Shown here: piece after piece, positions 16,527 through 25,725 of the stretch
Position numbering within the stretch: the first letter of the stretch is position 1
How the letters are laid out: the number at the start of each line of letters is the position of its first letter
Source of the DNA: Scatosoma sp964459515
GTDB lineage: Bacteria; Bacillota; Clostridia; Christensenellales; Borkfalkiaceae
DNA: 59,158 bases
Assembly: GCA_964459515.1 (NCBI GenBank)
Contig: CAYWML010000001.1
Span: forward strand, 1 to 59,158
Direction: 5' to 3'
The notes under the pieces: generated by a model
The model's database searches: none
The model's input: the letters and a program-made list of their open reading frames with translations, nothing else
What the model was told of the DNA's origin: nothing
Translations under genes and position numbers: made by a program

Positions 16527-18712
16527 CAAACGATCCTCTTGAACATTTTTTCCAGCTCCGTTCTCGCCATTTTTACGACGACGGGACGTCCGTGCGGACA
16601 TTTTAAGCCCATATCGCCGTCCATCATGGAAAACAACGCGTCGATTTCGTCTTGCGTAAGGTTCATACCGCCTTTCACCGCCGCTTTGCACGCCGCCGAA
16701 GCAAGCTTATCGTGCAACAGCTCCGTGAGTTTTATGGCGCGATAGCCGCTGATATCGCTTAAAATTTCATTGAAGAACGCCGCCAAATCGATATTTTGTA
16801 AATCGGCAGGAATACCCGTGACGACAAACGTGCCCGTTTTGGCTTCGCGCATATCAAAGCCCATGGCGCGTATCGAAGCGAGATTTTCGGAAAGGAACTC
16901 CCGTTCCTCCGCATTTACGGAAATTTCATACGGAATGAGCATTGGTTGCTGCACGACGTCACGAACGCGCATTTTCTCCCTGAGCCGATCGAAAATCAAG
17001 CGTTCGTGCGCGGCGTGCTGGTCGATGATATACACGCAATCGCCGCATTCGTACAAAAGATAGGTATTGAACAGTTTACCGGCGTACATGCACGCCGAAA
17101 CGTCGATTCGGTTTTGCTTGTTCTTCTTTTCGATCGTCGCCAAGAACTTCTTATTCTCGGCGAAATAATCCATGGGTTGCGATTTAGCGTTCTGTTCCTC
17201 CAAGGAAGGATCTTTCAAGCAAAAGCTCATCGGTTCGAAATACAGATCGGGATATTTTTCGAAAAAAGTATCTTCGTCCGCTTTTTTCTTTTTATTCCGC
17301 TTTTCCCCGTCGTCTGCATTGCTCTGCAACGATTTTCTACCGCCTTTGCCTTTTTCGAGAGGGAAAAAGCCGCGTGCGTCCGATTCGGGCGAATGAAACT
17401 CGGAAAAATCTTCGTGTTCGAGGCGTTTATCGAACTCCCGCAACATTGCCGCTTGCATACGCCACACCTTTTCGTCTATCGGCGGAAGTTCTTCTTCATT
17501 CATTTCGGTTTCAAACGGCTTTTCGTGCGGAAGCATAGGTGCGCATTTGTCCATTTCTCGGCGCGCCTCTTCGTAAGAAACGGTCGTAATGCCGAACATA
17601 GACTGCGGTTTTGCTTTTTGCTCGTAACGCTCCGCGGCGGAAAGGCTCTCGGATTTCGGTTTCGGCGTCGGAGCGTCCGTCGTTTCCGCTTTGGCGAGCG
17701 GACCTTTCACCACGTAATCGAGGGCTTTCGTTTGTCCGTCCAAAACCGCCGCAACTACGGAATAGACCGAACCGTATATAATTTTGTTGTCCGCAAATCG
17801 CACGTCCGCTTTATTCGGATGCACGTTGACGTCTACGATTTCCGCAGGCATGTCGATATACAAAACGTAAAACGGGTACTGTCGCTTCATCGCATAACTT
17901 GCGTAAGCGTTCGTCATTGCCGCCGCAATCGTTTGATTTTGGATATAACGACCGTTCAAAAATACGCTTTGATAGCTTTTGTTTGCCTTAAAATAGTTTT
18001 GATTGCCGATAAAACCGTGCACGCGCACGCCATGCTTATCCGCGTTTATCTGATAGCACTCCGAAAGCGTAGCCGCGCCGTACACAGCCACCATAGCCTC
18101 TTCCGCGCCGCCGCCGAAAGACTGCAAAATCTTTTTGCCGTTGGCGTAATACGTAAAAGCGATTTCGGGACGATTAAGGATAAAACGGGAAACAAACGTC
18201 GTTATATCCGCTTCTTCCGCTTTATCCGACTTCAAAAAGCCCAAGCGTACGGGCGTATTGTAAAACAGCATTTCCACGCAAACCGTCGTGCCGTCCTCGC
18301 CTGCCGTTTCTTCGATTTGCCCGAGTTCGCCGCAATCGGATTGCAAACTGTAACATTTTTCGCCTTTTACCTTAGAAACGATTGTCATGCGCGAAACCGA
18401 AGCAATGGAAGCAACGGCTTCGCCGCGGAAACCCAACGTCAACACGCTTTCCAAATCTTCCGCTTTGGAAATTTTGCTGGTCGCATGCGGCAAAAACGCC
18501 GACTGCAAATCGTCGCGCGCTATTCCGCAACCGTTGTCGATAACTTGAATCAACTGTTTGCCGCCCTGTTCGATATCGATCTCGATTTCCGTCGCGCCTG
18601 CGTCGATGGCGTTTTCGACCAATTCTTTAACGACGGAATACGGTCTGTCCACAACCTCGCCTGCGGCAATCCGATTGTATACCTTAGCAGGCAATATATT
18701 GATTTTTGCCAT
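16526..18712 (-). CDS. mutL: DNA mismatch repair protein MutL
   Basis: A 728-residue GHKL ATPase that links MutS to strand incision. The N-terminal ATPase shows AAGEVVDRP, ELVENAIDAGA, DNGCGI and LGFRGEA. A disordered linker (about 340-520) leads to an endonuclease-type C-terminal domain with QPMLIP (a likely beta-clamp binding motif), ACKAAVKGG, CPHGRP and FKR. The metal-binding DQHA(X)2E(X)4E motif reads DQHAAHERLIFD, with aspartate in place of the last glutamate. The length exceeds B. subtilis MutL (627), mainly in the linker. The start is one base beyond the mutS stop, and miaA overlaps its end. Confidence 0.96.
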   Translation of the reverse strand: MAKINILPAKVYNRIAAGEVVDRPYSVVKELVENAIDAGATEIEIDIEQGGKQLIQVIDNGCGIARDDLQSAFLPHATSKISKAEDLESVLTLGFRGEAVASIASVSRMTIVSKVKGEKCYSLQSDCGELGQIEETAGEDGTTVCVEMLFYNTPVRLGFLKSDKAEEADITTFVSRFILNRPEIAFTYYANGKKILQSFGGGAEEAMVAVYGAATLSECYQINADKHGVRVHGFIGNQNYFKANKSYQSVFLNGRYIQNQTIAAAMTNAYASYAMKRQYPFYVLYIDMPAEIVDVNVHPNKADVRFADNKIIYGSVYSVVAAVLDGQTKALDYVVKGPLAKAETTDAPTPKPKSESLSAAERYEQKAKPQSMFGITTVSYEEARREMDKCAPMLPHEKPFETEMNEEELPPIDEKVWRMQAAMLREFDKRLEHEDFSEFHSPESDARGFFPLEKGKGGRKSLQSNADDGEKRNKKKKADEDTFFEKYPDLYFEPMSFCLKDPSLEEQNAKSQPMDYFAENKKFLATIEKKNKQNRIDVSACMYAGKLFNTYLLYECGDCVYIIDQHAAHERLIFDRLREKMRVRDVVQQPMLIPYEISVNAEEREFLSENLASIRAMGFDMREAKTGTFVVTGIPADLQNIDLAAFFNEILSDISGYRAIKLTELLHDKLASAACKAAVKGGMNLTQDEIDALFSMMDGDMGLKCPHGRPVVVKMARTELEKMFKRIV

Positions 18713-18713
18713 A

Positions 18714-21311
18714 TTAAGCCTCCTCGCAAACCTTATCTTTCAAATCGCCGAGCAACAAAAACGCCTGCATGGGCGACATGGTATTCAAATCGATTTCGGA
18801 AATAATTTTTTCCACCTCGGAAAGCGAACGTTCGGCGACGGGTTCTTCCTCGTCTGCCGTTTCGGGCAGAAGCTTCCCTTGGAGAATATCGTTTTTCTCC
18901 AACGTTTTCAAAATTGCTTTCGCGCGCGCCGTAACCTCTTTCGGAACGCCTGCAATCGCCGCCACTTCGATACCGAAGCTTCTGTGCGCGCCGCCACGGG
19001 CTATTTTACGGAGAAAGACGACTGCGCCGTTCAACTCTTTTACCGTGACTTTATAGTTTTTTACCCCTTCGAGCGTATTTTCCAATTCCGTCAGCTCGTG
19101 ATAATGCGTGGAAAACAACGTTTTCGCGCGCACGTTTTTTGCCAAAAATTCGATGACCGCCCATGCGATCGACAAGCCGTCGTACGTACTCGTACCGCGT
19201 CCGACTTCGTCAAGTACCAAAAGACTGTCTTTCGTGGCGTGCAACAAAATCGTAGCGACCTCCGTCATTTCCACCATAAAGGTGCTTTGATCGAAAATCA
19301 AATTATCGCTTGCGCCGACGCGCGTAAAAATTCTGTCCGTCAAGGGTATTTCCGCCGCTTTCGCAGGCACGAACGCGCCGACGTGCGCCATGATGACAAT
19401 CAACGCCACCTGCCGCATATACGTGCTTTTACCTGCCATATTCGGTCCGGTGATAATCGCGCAACGATTTTCGCCGTTGTCGAGCAAGGTATCGTTAGGG
19501 ACGAAACGTTCCTTGGAAATCGCCTCCACGACGGGGTGACGACCGTCCGTAATGCGGAGCGGTTCGCCGCTGTCCACGATTTTCGGGCAAGCGTAACGAT
19601 TTTCTTTTGCCACCGTGGCAAAGGAAAGCAAACAATCGAGCAAGGCAATCGACGAAGCGATTTGCTTCAACGCTTCGATATTTTCCGCGAGCGTACGCAT
19701 AAGTTGCGCGTATAAGCGCGCTTCCAACTGCACCGCTCTTTCTCCGCTCGTCAAAATTTTCTCTTCGAGCTGTTTTAATTCTTCGGTGATAAACCGTTCC
19801 CCCGTGGTCAAAGTTTGCTTCCGAATGTAATTTTCGGGAACTTGCTCCTTAAAGGAATTGGAAACTTCGATGAAATAACCGAAAACGCGATTAAAACCGA
19901 CTTTCAGCGTTTTTATGCCCGTACGATCCTTTTCGCGCGTTTCCACATCTTTCACGAGCTGTTGCCCGTTGTTGCGCATGGCGCGAAGCTCGTCCAATTC
20001 TTGATGAAAACCGTCGCGAATATATCCGCCGTCCTTCATAAGGGCAGGCGCGTTTTCGTCGATTGCGGCGGATAACAGATCGGCAAGTTCCGTCATATCC
20101 GTCAAGCCGTCGTGAATATCCCGTAAAGCCGCGGCGGAAAAACCCGTCAATTGGAATTTCAGGGAGGGCAACGCGTGCAGAGAAGCCGCCAGCGAAAGGC
20201 AATCGCGCGGCGTAAAATTGCCGTTGGAAATTTTCCCCGAAAGCCGTTCGATATCGCTGACGGAATGTAGCGTTTCCGCTATTCCCGCGCGCACGACAGA
20301 GGAAGCGTACAGCTCCGCAACGCCGCATTGCCGATATTCGATCGCCGCCTTTTCCTTTAACGGCGACAAGAGCATACGGCTTAAAAGACGCGCGCCCATG
20401 CCCGTTTTCGTCTTATCCAACACCCACAAAAGCGAGCCGTATTTTTTATTTTCCGAATTGCTACGCACCAGTTCCAAATTGCGGATCGCGTTGCCGTCCA
20501 ACATCATGTACTTTTCTTGACGAACAAGCTTTATCGCCGTAATATTCGCCAAAGAATGTTTTTGCGTTTCACGCAAATAATCGATAAGCGCGCCCGCCGC
20601 CGCAATCGCGTTCTCTTTTCCTGCAATACCGTACGCCGCAAGCGTTTTCGCGCCGAGCTGTTCCAACAAACTGCGCTCTGCGTGTTTCACGTTAAACGCC
20701 CACGGGGCGTAGCAGGAAAACTGCGGCAAAAGATTATGCCGAAGCTCCTTTATTCCCTTGGAAATACGCAACATTTCGTCGTTGCATATAACCTCCGCGA
20801 CGGACAGCTTGACGAGCTGTTCCACGACCTCTTCGACGGCTGTATCGCCCGTAAACTCCTGCACGAAAAATTCGCCCGTGGTGATATCCGTCCACGCGAC
20901 CGCTACGCTTTCCGCCGCGCGGAACAAGCACGCGATATAATTATTACGACTTTCGTCGAGCATGGTTTCTTCCGTAAGCGTGCCTGCCGATACAACGCGT
21001 ACGACGTCCCGCTCCACCAAACCTTTACTCTCTTTCGGATCGGAAAGCTGATCGCAGATAGCCACTTTTTCACCGCAAGCAACGAGCTTGGCAATGTACG
21101 CGTCCGCCGCGTGATAGGGTATGCCGCACATCGGCGCGCGCTGTTCTAATCCGCAATCCCTGCCCGTCAACGTCAATTCTAATAATTTCGATACTTTTAC
21201 GGCGTCGTCGAAGAACATTTCGTAGAAATCGCCCAAACGATAGAAAAGCACGCAATCTTTATACTTTTCTTTCATGTCGAGATAGTGTCGCATCATATTG
21301 GAAAGTGCCAT
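18714..21311 (-). CDS. mutS: DNA mismatch repair protein MutS
   Basis: An 865-residue mismatch sensor. The mismatch-binding Phe-x-Glu motif is in RLGDFYEMF near the N-terminus. The connector, lever and clamp domains are followed by the ABC-type ATPase with GPNMAGKSTYMRQ (Walker A), LVLDEVGRGTSTYDGLSIAWA (signature and Walker B) and STHYHEL. The C-terminal helix-turn-helix segment QAFLLLGDLKDKV is also of family type. Length and order match MutS1. It sits between miaB (40 bases upstream) and mutL (one base downstream) in a typical clostridial operon. Confidence 0.97.
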   Translation of the reverse strand: MALSNMMRHYLDMKEKYKDCVLFYRLGDFYEMFFDDAVKVSKLLELTLTGRDCGLEQRAPMCGIPYHAADAYIAKLVACGEKVAICDQLSDPKESKGLVERDVVRVVSAGTLTEETMLDESRNNYIACLFRAAESVAVAWTDITTGEFFVQEFTGDTAVEEVVEQLVKLSVAEVICNDEMLRISKGIKELRHNLLPQFSCYAPWAFNVKHAERSLLEQLGAKTLAAYGIAGKENAIAAAGALIDYLRETQKHSLANITAIKLVRQEKYMMLDGNAIRNLELVRSNSENKKYGSLLWVLDKTKTGMGARLLSRMLLSPLKEKAAIEYRQCGVAELYASSVVRAGIAETLHSVSDIERLSGKISNGNFTPRDCLSLAASLHALPSLKFQLTGFSAAALRDIHDGLTDMTELADLLSAAIDENAPALMKDGGYIRDGFHQELDELRAMRNNGQQLVKDVETREKDRTGIKTLKVGFNRVFGYFIEVSNSFKEQVPENYIRKQTLTTGERFITEELKQLEEKILTSGERAVQLEARLYAQLMRTLAENIEALKQIASSIALLDCLLSFATVAKENRYACPKIVDSGEPLRITDGRHPVVEAISKERFVPNDTLLDNGENRCAIITGPNMAGKSTYMRQVALIVIMAHVGAFVPAKAAEIPLTDRIFTRVGASDNLIFDQSTFMVEMTEVATILLHATKDSLLVLDEVGRGTSTYDGLSIAWAVIEFLAKNVRAKTLFSTHYHELTELENTLEGVKNYKVTVKELNGAVVFLRKIARGGAHRSFGIEVAAIAGVPKEVTARAKAILKTLEKNDILQGKLLPETADEEEPVAERSLSEVEKIISEIDLNTMSPMQAFLLLGDLKDKVCEEA

Positions 21312-21351
21312 ATTTTTACCTACCTTATATCTCTTATCCGTATCGTCCGCG

Positions 21352-22680
21352 TCAATCGCGAACGGAAAGCACGTCGCCGAACAGGGAAATACCGTTGACG
21401 CCCGTGATTTGTAAAGTCACAAATTTACCGATCGCATTGTTTTCGCTACGAAAATATCCCATTCTGCCAAATTCGTCCCTGCCGAGATACAGGGCTTTTT
21501 TCTCGTCGTAATCCTCGCAAAGAATTTCCACGGCTTTGCCGAGATACCGCTCCGATTTTTCTCTCGTCTGCGCATTAACGAGCGCGACAAGGCGCATGAT
21601 ACGCTCCTTTTGTACGGCTTCCGAAACGGAATCGGGCATTTCCGCGGCTTTCGTGCCGTTCCGCGGCGAATAGACGAACGTAAACGCCGAAGCAAACCCG
21701 ACTTCTTTTACGAGCGATTCCGTCTGCAAATAGTCCTCTTCCGTTTCGCCGGGGAAGCCGACGATGATATCCGTCGTCACCTCCGCTTCCGGAATGCGCT
21801 CCCGAAGCATCCGTATTTCCGAAAGATATTTTTCCCTCGTATAACGGCGGTTCATCGCCTGCAACACGGAATTTGCGCCCGATTGAACGGGCAAATGCAC
21901 AAGTCTGCATATTTTTTTATGCTTTTCCATGACGCGCACGACGTCTTCGTTGAAATCTTTCGGGTGGCTCGTCATGAAACGAACGCGAAAATCTCCCTCG
22001 ACGGAAGCGACCTCGTCCAAAAGTTCCGCAAAAGTTTTCCCCGTCGTTCCGTCCGAACCGTAGGAATTTACGTTTTGCCCGAGCAACGTAATCTCTTTAT
22101 ATCCCTCTTGCACGAGCGAACGAACTTCCGCGACGATATTTTCGGGCTTTCGCGATCGTTCTCTGCCGCGTACATACGGCACGATGCAATAGGAACAGAA
22201 ATTGTTGCAGCCGTACATGATATTCACCCAAGCGTTCGGATAACTGGTGCGATAGGCATCGGGGAATTCCACGATCTCCCCTTCCTTTTCCCGTATTTCC
22301 ACGACGCGCTTCTTTTGCGTTTTCTTCAAACGGATCAAGCGTTCAAGCTCCTCTAAATTCAACGCGCCGAAGAGAATATCGATGAACGGGAATTTTTTCT
22401 TCAAAACGTCTGCTTTGCCCTTTTCCTGCGTCATGCAACCGCCGACGGCGATAAGTAGCGACGGCTTCTGTTTTTTCAGTTTTTTCAACGCACCGATATT
22501 GCCGAAAGCATGGTTTTCCGCATTTTCGCGTATACAGCAGGTGTTAAATACGATTATGTCCGCCGTATCGACCGTATCCGTCGCTTCATATCCCAAACGA
22601 CGAAGAATACCGGCTATTTTTTCCGACTCGTGCACGTTCATTTGACAACCGTACGTCACGATATGATATTTTTCCCGCAT
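21352..22680 (-). CDS. miaB: tRNA-2-methylthio-N6-dimethylallyladenosine synthase MiaB
   Basis: A 442-residue radical SAM methylthiotransferase that adds a methylthio group at C2 of i6A37 in tRNA. The N-terminal UPF0004 domain carries the auxiliary cluster cysteines in YGCQMN, NTCCIRENAE and GGCMTQ. The radical SAM motif is CNNFCSYC (CxxxCxxC), followed by PYVRGRERSR. A C-terminal TRAM domain closes the protein. It is distinguished from RimO and MtaB by YGCQMN and the HLPVQSG block. It heads the miaB-mutS-mutL-miaA operon, with its own promoter at 22710-22738. Confidence 0.96.
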   Translation of the reverse strand: MREKYHIVTYGCQMNVHESEKIAGILRRLGYEATDTVDTADIIVFNTCCIRENAENHAFGNIGALKKLKKQKPSLLIAVGGCMTQEKGKADVLKKKFPFIDILFGALNLEELERLIRLKKTQKKRVVEIREKEGEIVEFPDAYRTSYPNAWVNIMYGCNNFCSYCIVPYVRGRERSRKPENIVAEVRSLVQEGYKEITLLGQNVNSYGSDGTTGKTFAELLDEVASVEGDFRVRFMTSHPKDFNEDVVRVMEKHKKICRLVHLPVQSGANSVLQAMNRRYTREKYLSEIRMLRERIPEAEVTTDIIVGFPGETEEDYLQTESLVKEVGFASAFTFVYSPRNGTKAAEMPDSVSEAVQKERIMRLVALVNAQTREKSERYLGKAVEILCEDYDEKKALYLGRDEFGRMGYFRSENNAIGKFVTLQITGVNGISLFGDVLSVRD

Positions 22681-22709
22681 ACTTTTCTCTTTTTCGATTT
22701 TTTCTTTTT

Positions 22710-22738
22710 ATTATACACCTTTTTTCGGATTTTATCAA
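22710..22738 (-). promoter_or_regulatory. sigma-A promoter of the miaB-mutS-mutL-miaA operon
   Basis: Minus strand TTGATA (22733-22738), 17 bases, TATAAT (22710-22715). The transcript would start near 22703, about 23 bases before the miaB ATG. Confidence 0.75.
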
Positions 22739-22761
22739 GCCTTTTTCAAGCGATTTGCCGA

Positions 22762-22829
22762 GGAACGCGCTTGCGTTCCAATTCGAAGGCTTCTCCACGA
22801 AAATTCCCGTCGGGCGATAACCCGACGGG
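22762..22829. terminator. two hairpins downstream of rny
   Basis: CCCGTCGGG (22806-22814) pairs with CCCGACGGG (22821-22829), and GGAACGC (22762-22768) pairs with GCGTTCC (22773-22779). Both are perfect. In the rny direction the first hairpin is followed by AATTTTC, a weak U-tract. They probably terminate rny before the miaB promoter. Their short-loop form resembles the palindromes at the left end of the window. Confidence 0.5.
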
Positions 22830-22868
22830 CTTGATTTTCCTGAAAGGCGAACGCTCGACACGCGCGTT

Positions 22869-24485
22869 TTACTTCGCGTATTCTACGCCGCGAAACTCGC
22901 GAATGACGTTTACCTTGATCTGTCCCGGATATTCCAACTCCGCCTCGATTTTCTTGGCGATGTCTTTTGCCAAGAACAACGCTTGCGCGTCGTCCACCAT
23001 TTCGGGCTTCACGATAACGCGGACTTCGCGCCCTGCCTGAATGGCATAGCTCTTTTCCACGCCGCGGAAGCTCGAAGAAATCTCTTCCAAGCGTTCCAAA
23101 CGTTTTACGTAATTCGAGCCCATTTCTCTTCTTGCGCCGGGGCGCGCGCCGGAAATAGCGTCTGCCGCCTGAATTAAAACGGCTTCTATCGTCTTAGGCT
23201 CAACGTCGCCGTGGTGCGCCATAATCGCGTTTACGACGCTTGCGTTTTCTTTATATTTTTTCGCCAAATCCGCGCCGATTTGAATATGCGTACCCTCTTG
23301 TTCCTGATCCACCGCTTTACCGATGTCGTGCAACAAGCCTGCGCGCTTCGCAAAGTTGACATCCAACCCGAGCTCTGCCGCCATCTGCCCTGCGAGCATG
23401 GAAACCTCCACGGAATGCTTGTATACGTTTTGCCCGTAGCTCGTACGGAATTTCAAGCGACCGATGAGTTTGATGAGTTCGGGGTGTAAACCGAAAATAC
23501 CTGCTTCGAACACCGCCGCTTCGCCGGCTTCTTTGATCTGCTGATCCATTTCGCGCGAAACTTTTTCCACCGTTTCTTCAATGCGTGCAGGGTGAATTCT
23601 GCCGTCGTTGATAAGCTTTTCCAAAGACAACCGCGCAATCTCGCGGCGTACGGGATCGAACCCGGACAAGATAACGACTTCGGGCGTATCGTCTACGATC
23701 AATTCGATACCCGTTGCGTTTTCCAACGCACGAATATTTCTTCCTTCACGCCCGATAATACGCGCCTTCATATCGTCGTTCGGCAACGGAACGACGGATA
23801 CCGTGACTTCCGATGCCTGATCCGCCGCGCATTTTTGAATGGCAAGCGCGACGATATTTTTCGCCGTCGCGTCGGCTTCGTCCTTTGCCTGTTGTTCGAG
23901 CGCGCGTACCTGTACGGCGACGTCGTGCCGCGTGCTGTCGAGAATTTCTTCCGTAAGCAAGCGTTTGGCTTCCTCTTTCGTAAGCTGTGCCACGCGCTCC
24001 AACTCCTGAATCATCAGCTCGTGCTGCGAATTTAATTTCGCCTGCAAAGCTTCCGCTTCTTCTTCCTTTTTCAATAGCTGTGCTTTTTGCTGCTCGACAG
24101 CCTCCGTCTTTTTGTCGAGCGAGTCCTCTTTTTGCGTTAAACGCTGCTCCATACGTTGCAGTTCGTTTTTCTTCTCCTTCGTTTCACGCTCAAAGTCGTT
24201 TCTCAGTTTCAGCTCCTGTTCCTTTGCTTCCAGCAACGCTTCTTTTAAGGCGCGCTTGCTTTCTTCCTTTCCGTGCGCTTTTATTTTCTCGGCTTCCGCT
24301 TCGGCTTCGGATACGATTTTACGCACCCTTGCCTCTGTCGCGCCGAGTTTCTTTTCCGTTGCCGACTTATAGAGGATATACCCGATAAGTCCGCCGACGA
24401 CCAAAGCAACCGCTCCGACGGCAATCGTAACGATGACGGTCGTTACGCTTGAAAGAAACAGGCTGCCCCAATTCATGATGTGCAT
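22869..24485 (-). CDS. rny: ribonuclease Y
   Basis: A 538-residue membrane-anchored endoribonuclease that starts mRNA decay in Firmicutes. One transmembrane segment (about 10-36) is followed by a long charged coiled coil (about 40-200). A KH domain (about 225-290) contains the GxxG loop IGREGRN, and the HD domain contains HDIGKAVD. The ending, with PGQIKVNVIRE, is also typical of the family. The ATG at 24485 follows AGGAGG by 7 bases. It is a single-gene unit with promoter 24578-24606 and is separated from recA by a terminator. Confidence 0.97.
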   Translation of the reverse strand: MHIMNWGSLFLSSVTTVIVTIAVGAVALVVGGLIGYILYKSATEKKLGATEARVRKIVSEAEAEAEKIKAHGKEESKRALKEALLEAKEQELKLRNDFERETKEKKNELQRMEQRLTQKEDSLDKKTEAVEQQKAQLLKKEEEAEALQAKLNSQHELMIQELERVAQLTKEEAKRLLTEEILDSTRHDVAVQVRALEQQAKDEADATAKNIVALAIQKCAADQASEVTVSVVPLPNDDMKARIIGREGRNIRALENATGIELIVDDTPEVVILSGFDPVRREIARLSLEKLINDGRIHPARIEETVEKVSREMDQQIKEAGEAAVFEAGIFGLHPELIKLIGRLKFRTSYGQNVYKHSVEVSMLAGQMAAELGLDVNFAKRAGLLHDIGKAVDQEQEGTHIQIGADLAKKYKENASVVNAIMAHHGDVEPKTIEAVLIQAADAISGARPGARREMGSNYVKRLERLEEISSSFRGVEKSYAIQAGREVRVIVKPEMVDDAQALFLAKDIAKKIEAELEYPGQIKVNVIREFRGVEYAK

Positions 24486-24577
24486 TATTGTGCCTCCTGT
24501 AAAAATTAAATTGATAAAACTATTATTTCAACGGAATTTTTGAAAAAATCCGACTTATAATTTTTTCTATCAGATAC

Positions 24578-24606
24578 ATTTTACAATATTTCGTGCAAAA
24601 TGTCAA
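24578..24606 (-). promoter_or_regulatory. sigma-A promoter of rny
   Basis: Minus strand TTGACA (24601-24606), 17 bases, TAAAAT (24578-24583). The transcript would start near 24571, giving a leader of about 86 bases. Confidence 0.75.
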
Positions 24607-24647
24607 TTGTTAGCAGAAAAATTATTGCCGATTATCGCAAAAATTTA

Positions 24648-24677
24648 GGCTGCGGACGATATTTCGCGTCCACAGCC
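24648..24677 (-). terminator. rho-independent terminator after recA
   Basis: GGCTGCGGACG (24648-24658) pairs with CGTCCACAGCC (24667-24677) with one C/A mismatch and an 8-base loop. On the minus strand TAAATTTTT follows. It closes the recA transcript before the rny promoter. Confidence 0.7.
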
Positions 24678-24684
24678 CTCCGTT

Positions 24685-25713
24685 TTATTCTTCCGTCGCG
24701 TTTTCTTCGATCGTTCCCTTAGAGGCAAGACGGATTTTTTGTTCGATTTCCGTGCGCACTTCGGGGTTTTCTTTCAGATACAAACGCAGTTTTTCGCGAC
24801 CTTGTGCTACTTTTACGCCGTTATAGCTGAAAAACGAACCGCTTTTCCCGATAATATCGTATTGAACGCCCATATCGATGATGCAGCCTTCCTGCGAAAT
24901 ACCTTCGCCGAATACGATATCGAATTCCGCCTGACGGAAAGGAGGCGCAAGTTTGTTTTTCACGACTTTGGCTTTCGTACGGTTGCCCATCGCGCCATCG
25001 GCGTCTTTGAGCGTATCCATTCTGCGAATATCCAAGCGAATGCTGGCGTAGAATTTAAGTGCCTTGCCGCCGGGCGTCGTTTCGGGATTGCCGAACATAA
25101 CGCCGACTTTTTCACGAAGCTGATTGATAAAAATGACGCAAGTCTTCGATTTATTGACAATCGCCGTCAGTTTTCGCAAAGCCTGCGACATCAAACGCGC
25201 CTGCAAACCGACGTGAGAATCCCCCATATCGCCTTCGATTTCCGCCTTCGGCGTCAACGCCGCAACCGAGTCGATGACGATCATATCGACGGCGGAACTG
25301 CGCACCAACGCGTCGGTTATATCCAAAGCCTGCTCTCCCGTGTCCGGTTGCGAGACGTAAAGATCGTCCAAATTCACGCCGAGTTTCTTCGCGTAAACGG
25401 GATCGAGCGCGTGCTCCGCGTCGATGAACGCCGCAACGCCGCCGGCTTTTTGCGCCTCGGCGATCGCGTGCAACGCAACCGTCGTCTTACCCGAAGATTC
25501 CGGACCGTAAATCTCGATGATTCTGCCTCGCGGAAAACCGCCGATACCGAGTGCCAGATCCAACGTCAAGCAACCGCTCGGAATTACTTCGATTTCCGTC
25601 TTTCCGGCTTCGTCGCCGAGCCGCATGATAGAGCCTTTGCCGTACTGTTTTTCGATTTGCAACAAGACGGCGTCCAACGCCTTCATTTTTTCCGTGTTCT
25701 TATCGTTTGCCAT
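24685..25713 (-). CDS. recA: recombinase RecA
   Basis: A 342-residue strand-exchange protein for homologous recombination; it also activates LexA cleavage. Walker A is GPESSGKT (70-77). VIDSVAALTPKAEIEGDMGDSHVGLQARLMSQALRKL spans the Walker B region and loop L1; INQLREKVGVMFGNPETTPGGKALKFYASIRLDIRR contains loop L2. Length is usual. AGGAG lies 9 bases before the ATG. It is the last gene of the ftsK-rimO-pgsA-cinA-recA run. I did not find a clear LexA box next to it, so SOS control here is open. Confidence 0.98.
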   Translation of the reverse strand: MANDKNTEKMKALDAVLLQIEKQYGKGSIMRLGDEAGKTEIEVIPSGCLTLDLALGIGGFPRGRIIEIYGPESSGKTTVALHAIAEAQKAGGVAAFIDAEHALDPVYAKKLGVNLDDLYVSQPDTGEQALDITDALVRSSAVDMIVIDSVAALTPKAEIEGDMGDSHVGLQARLMSQALRKLTAIVNKSKTCVIFINQLREKVGVMFGNPETTPGGKALKFYASIRLDIRRMDTLKDADGAMGNRTKAKVVKNKLAPPFRQAEFDIVFGEGISQEGCIIDMGVQYDIIGKSGSFFSYNGVKVAQGREKLRLYLKENPEVRTEIEQKIRLASKGTIEENATEE

Positions 25714-25725
25714 GTATATCTTCTC

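Noticed and set aside
16527..16691. N-terminal extension of MiaA by 55 residues
   Set aside because: The segment lies within the mutL coding region in another frame, is Arg-rich, and the TGATG junction gives a standard MiaA start.
16946..18805. 619-residue open frame on the plus strand opposite mutL
   Set aside because: Its product is Arg/Phe-rich without domains and lies antisense to a fully conserved mutL; it reflects codon composition of the opposite strand.
23640..23675. tRNA T-arm-like sequence (GGGATCGAACCCGG)
   Set aside because: It lies inside rny and encodes the conserved GFDPVRRE region after the KH domain; no cloverleaf can be built around it.
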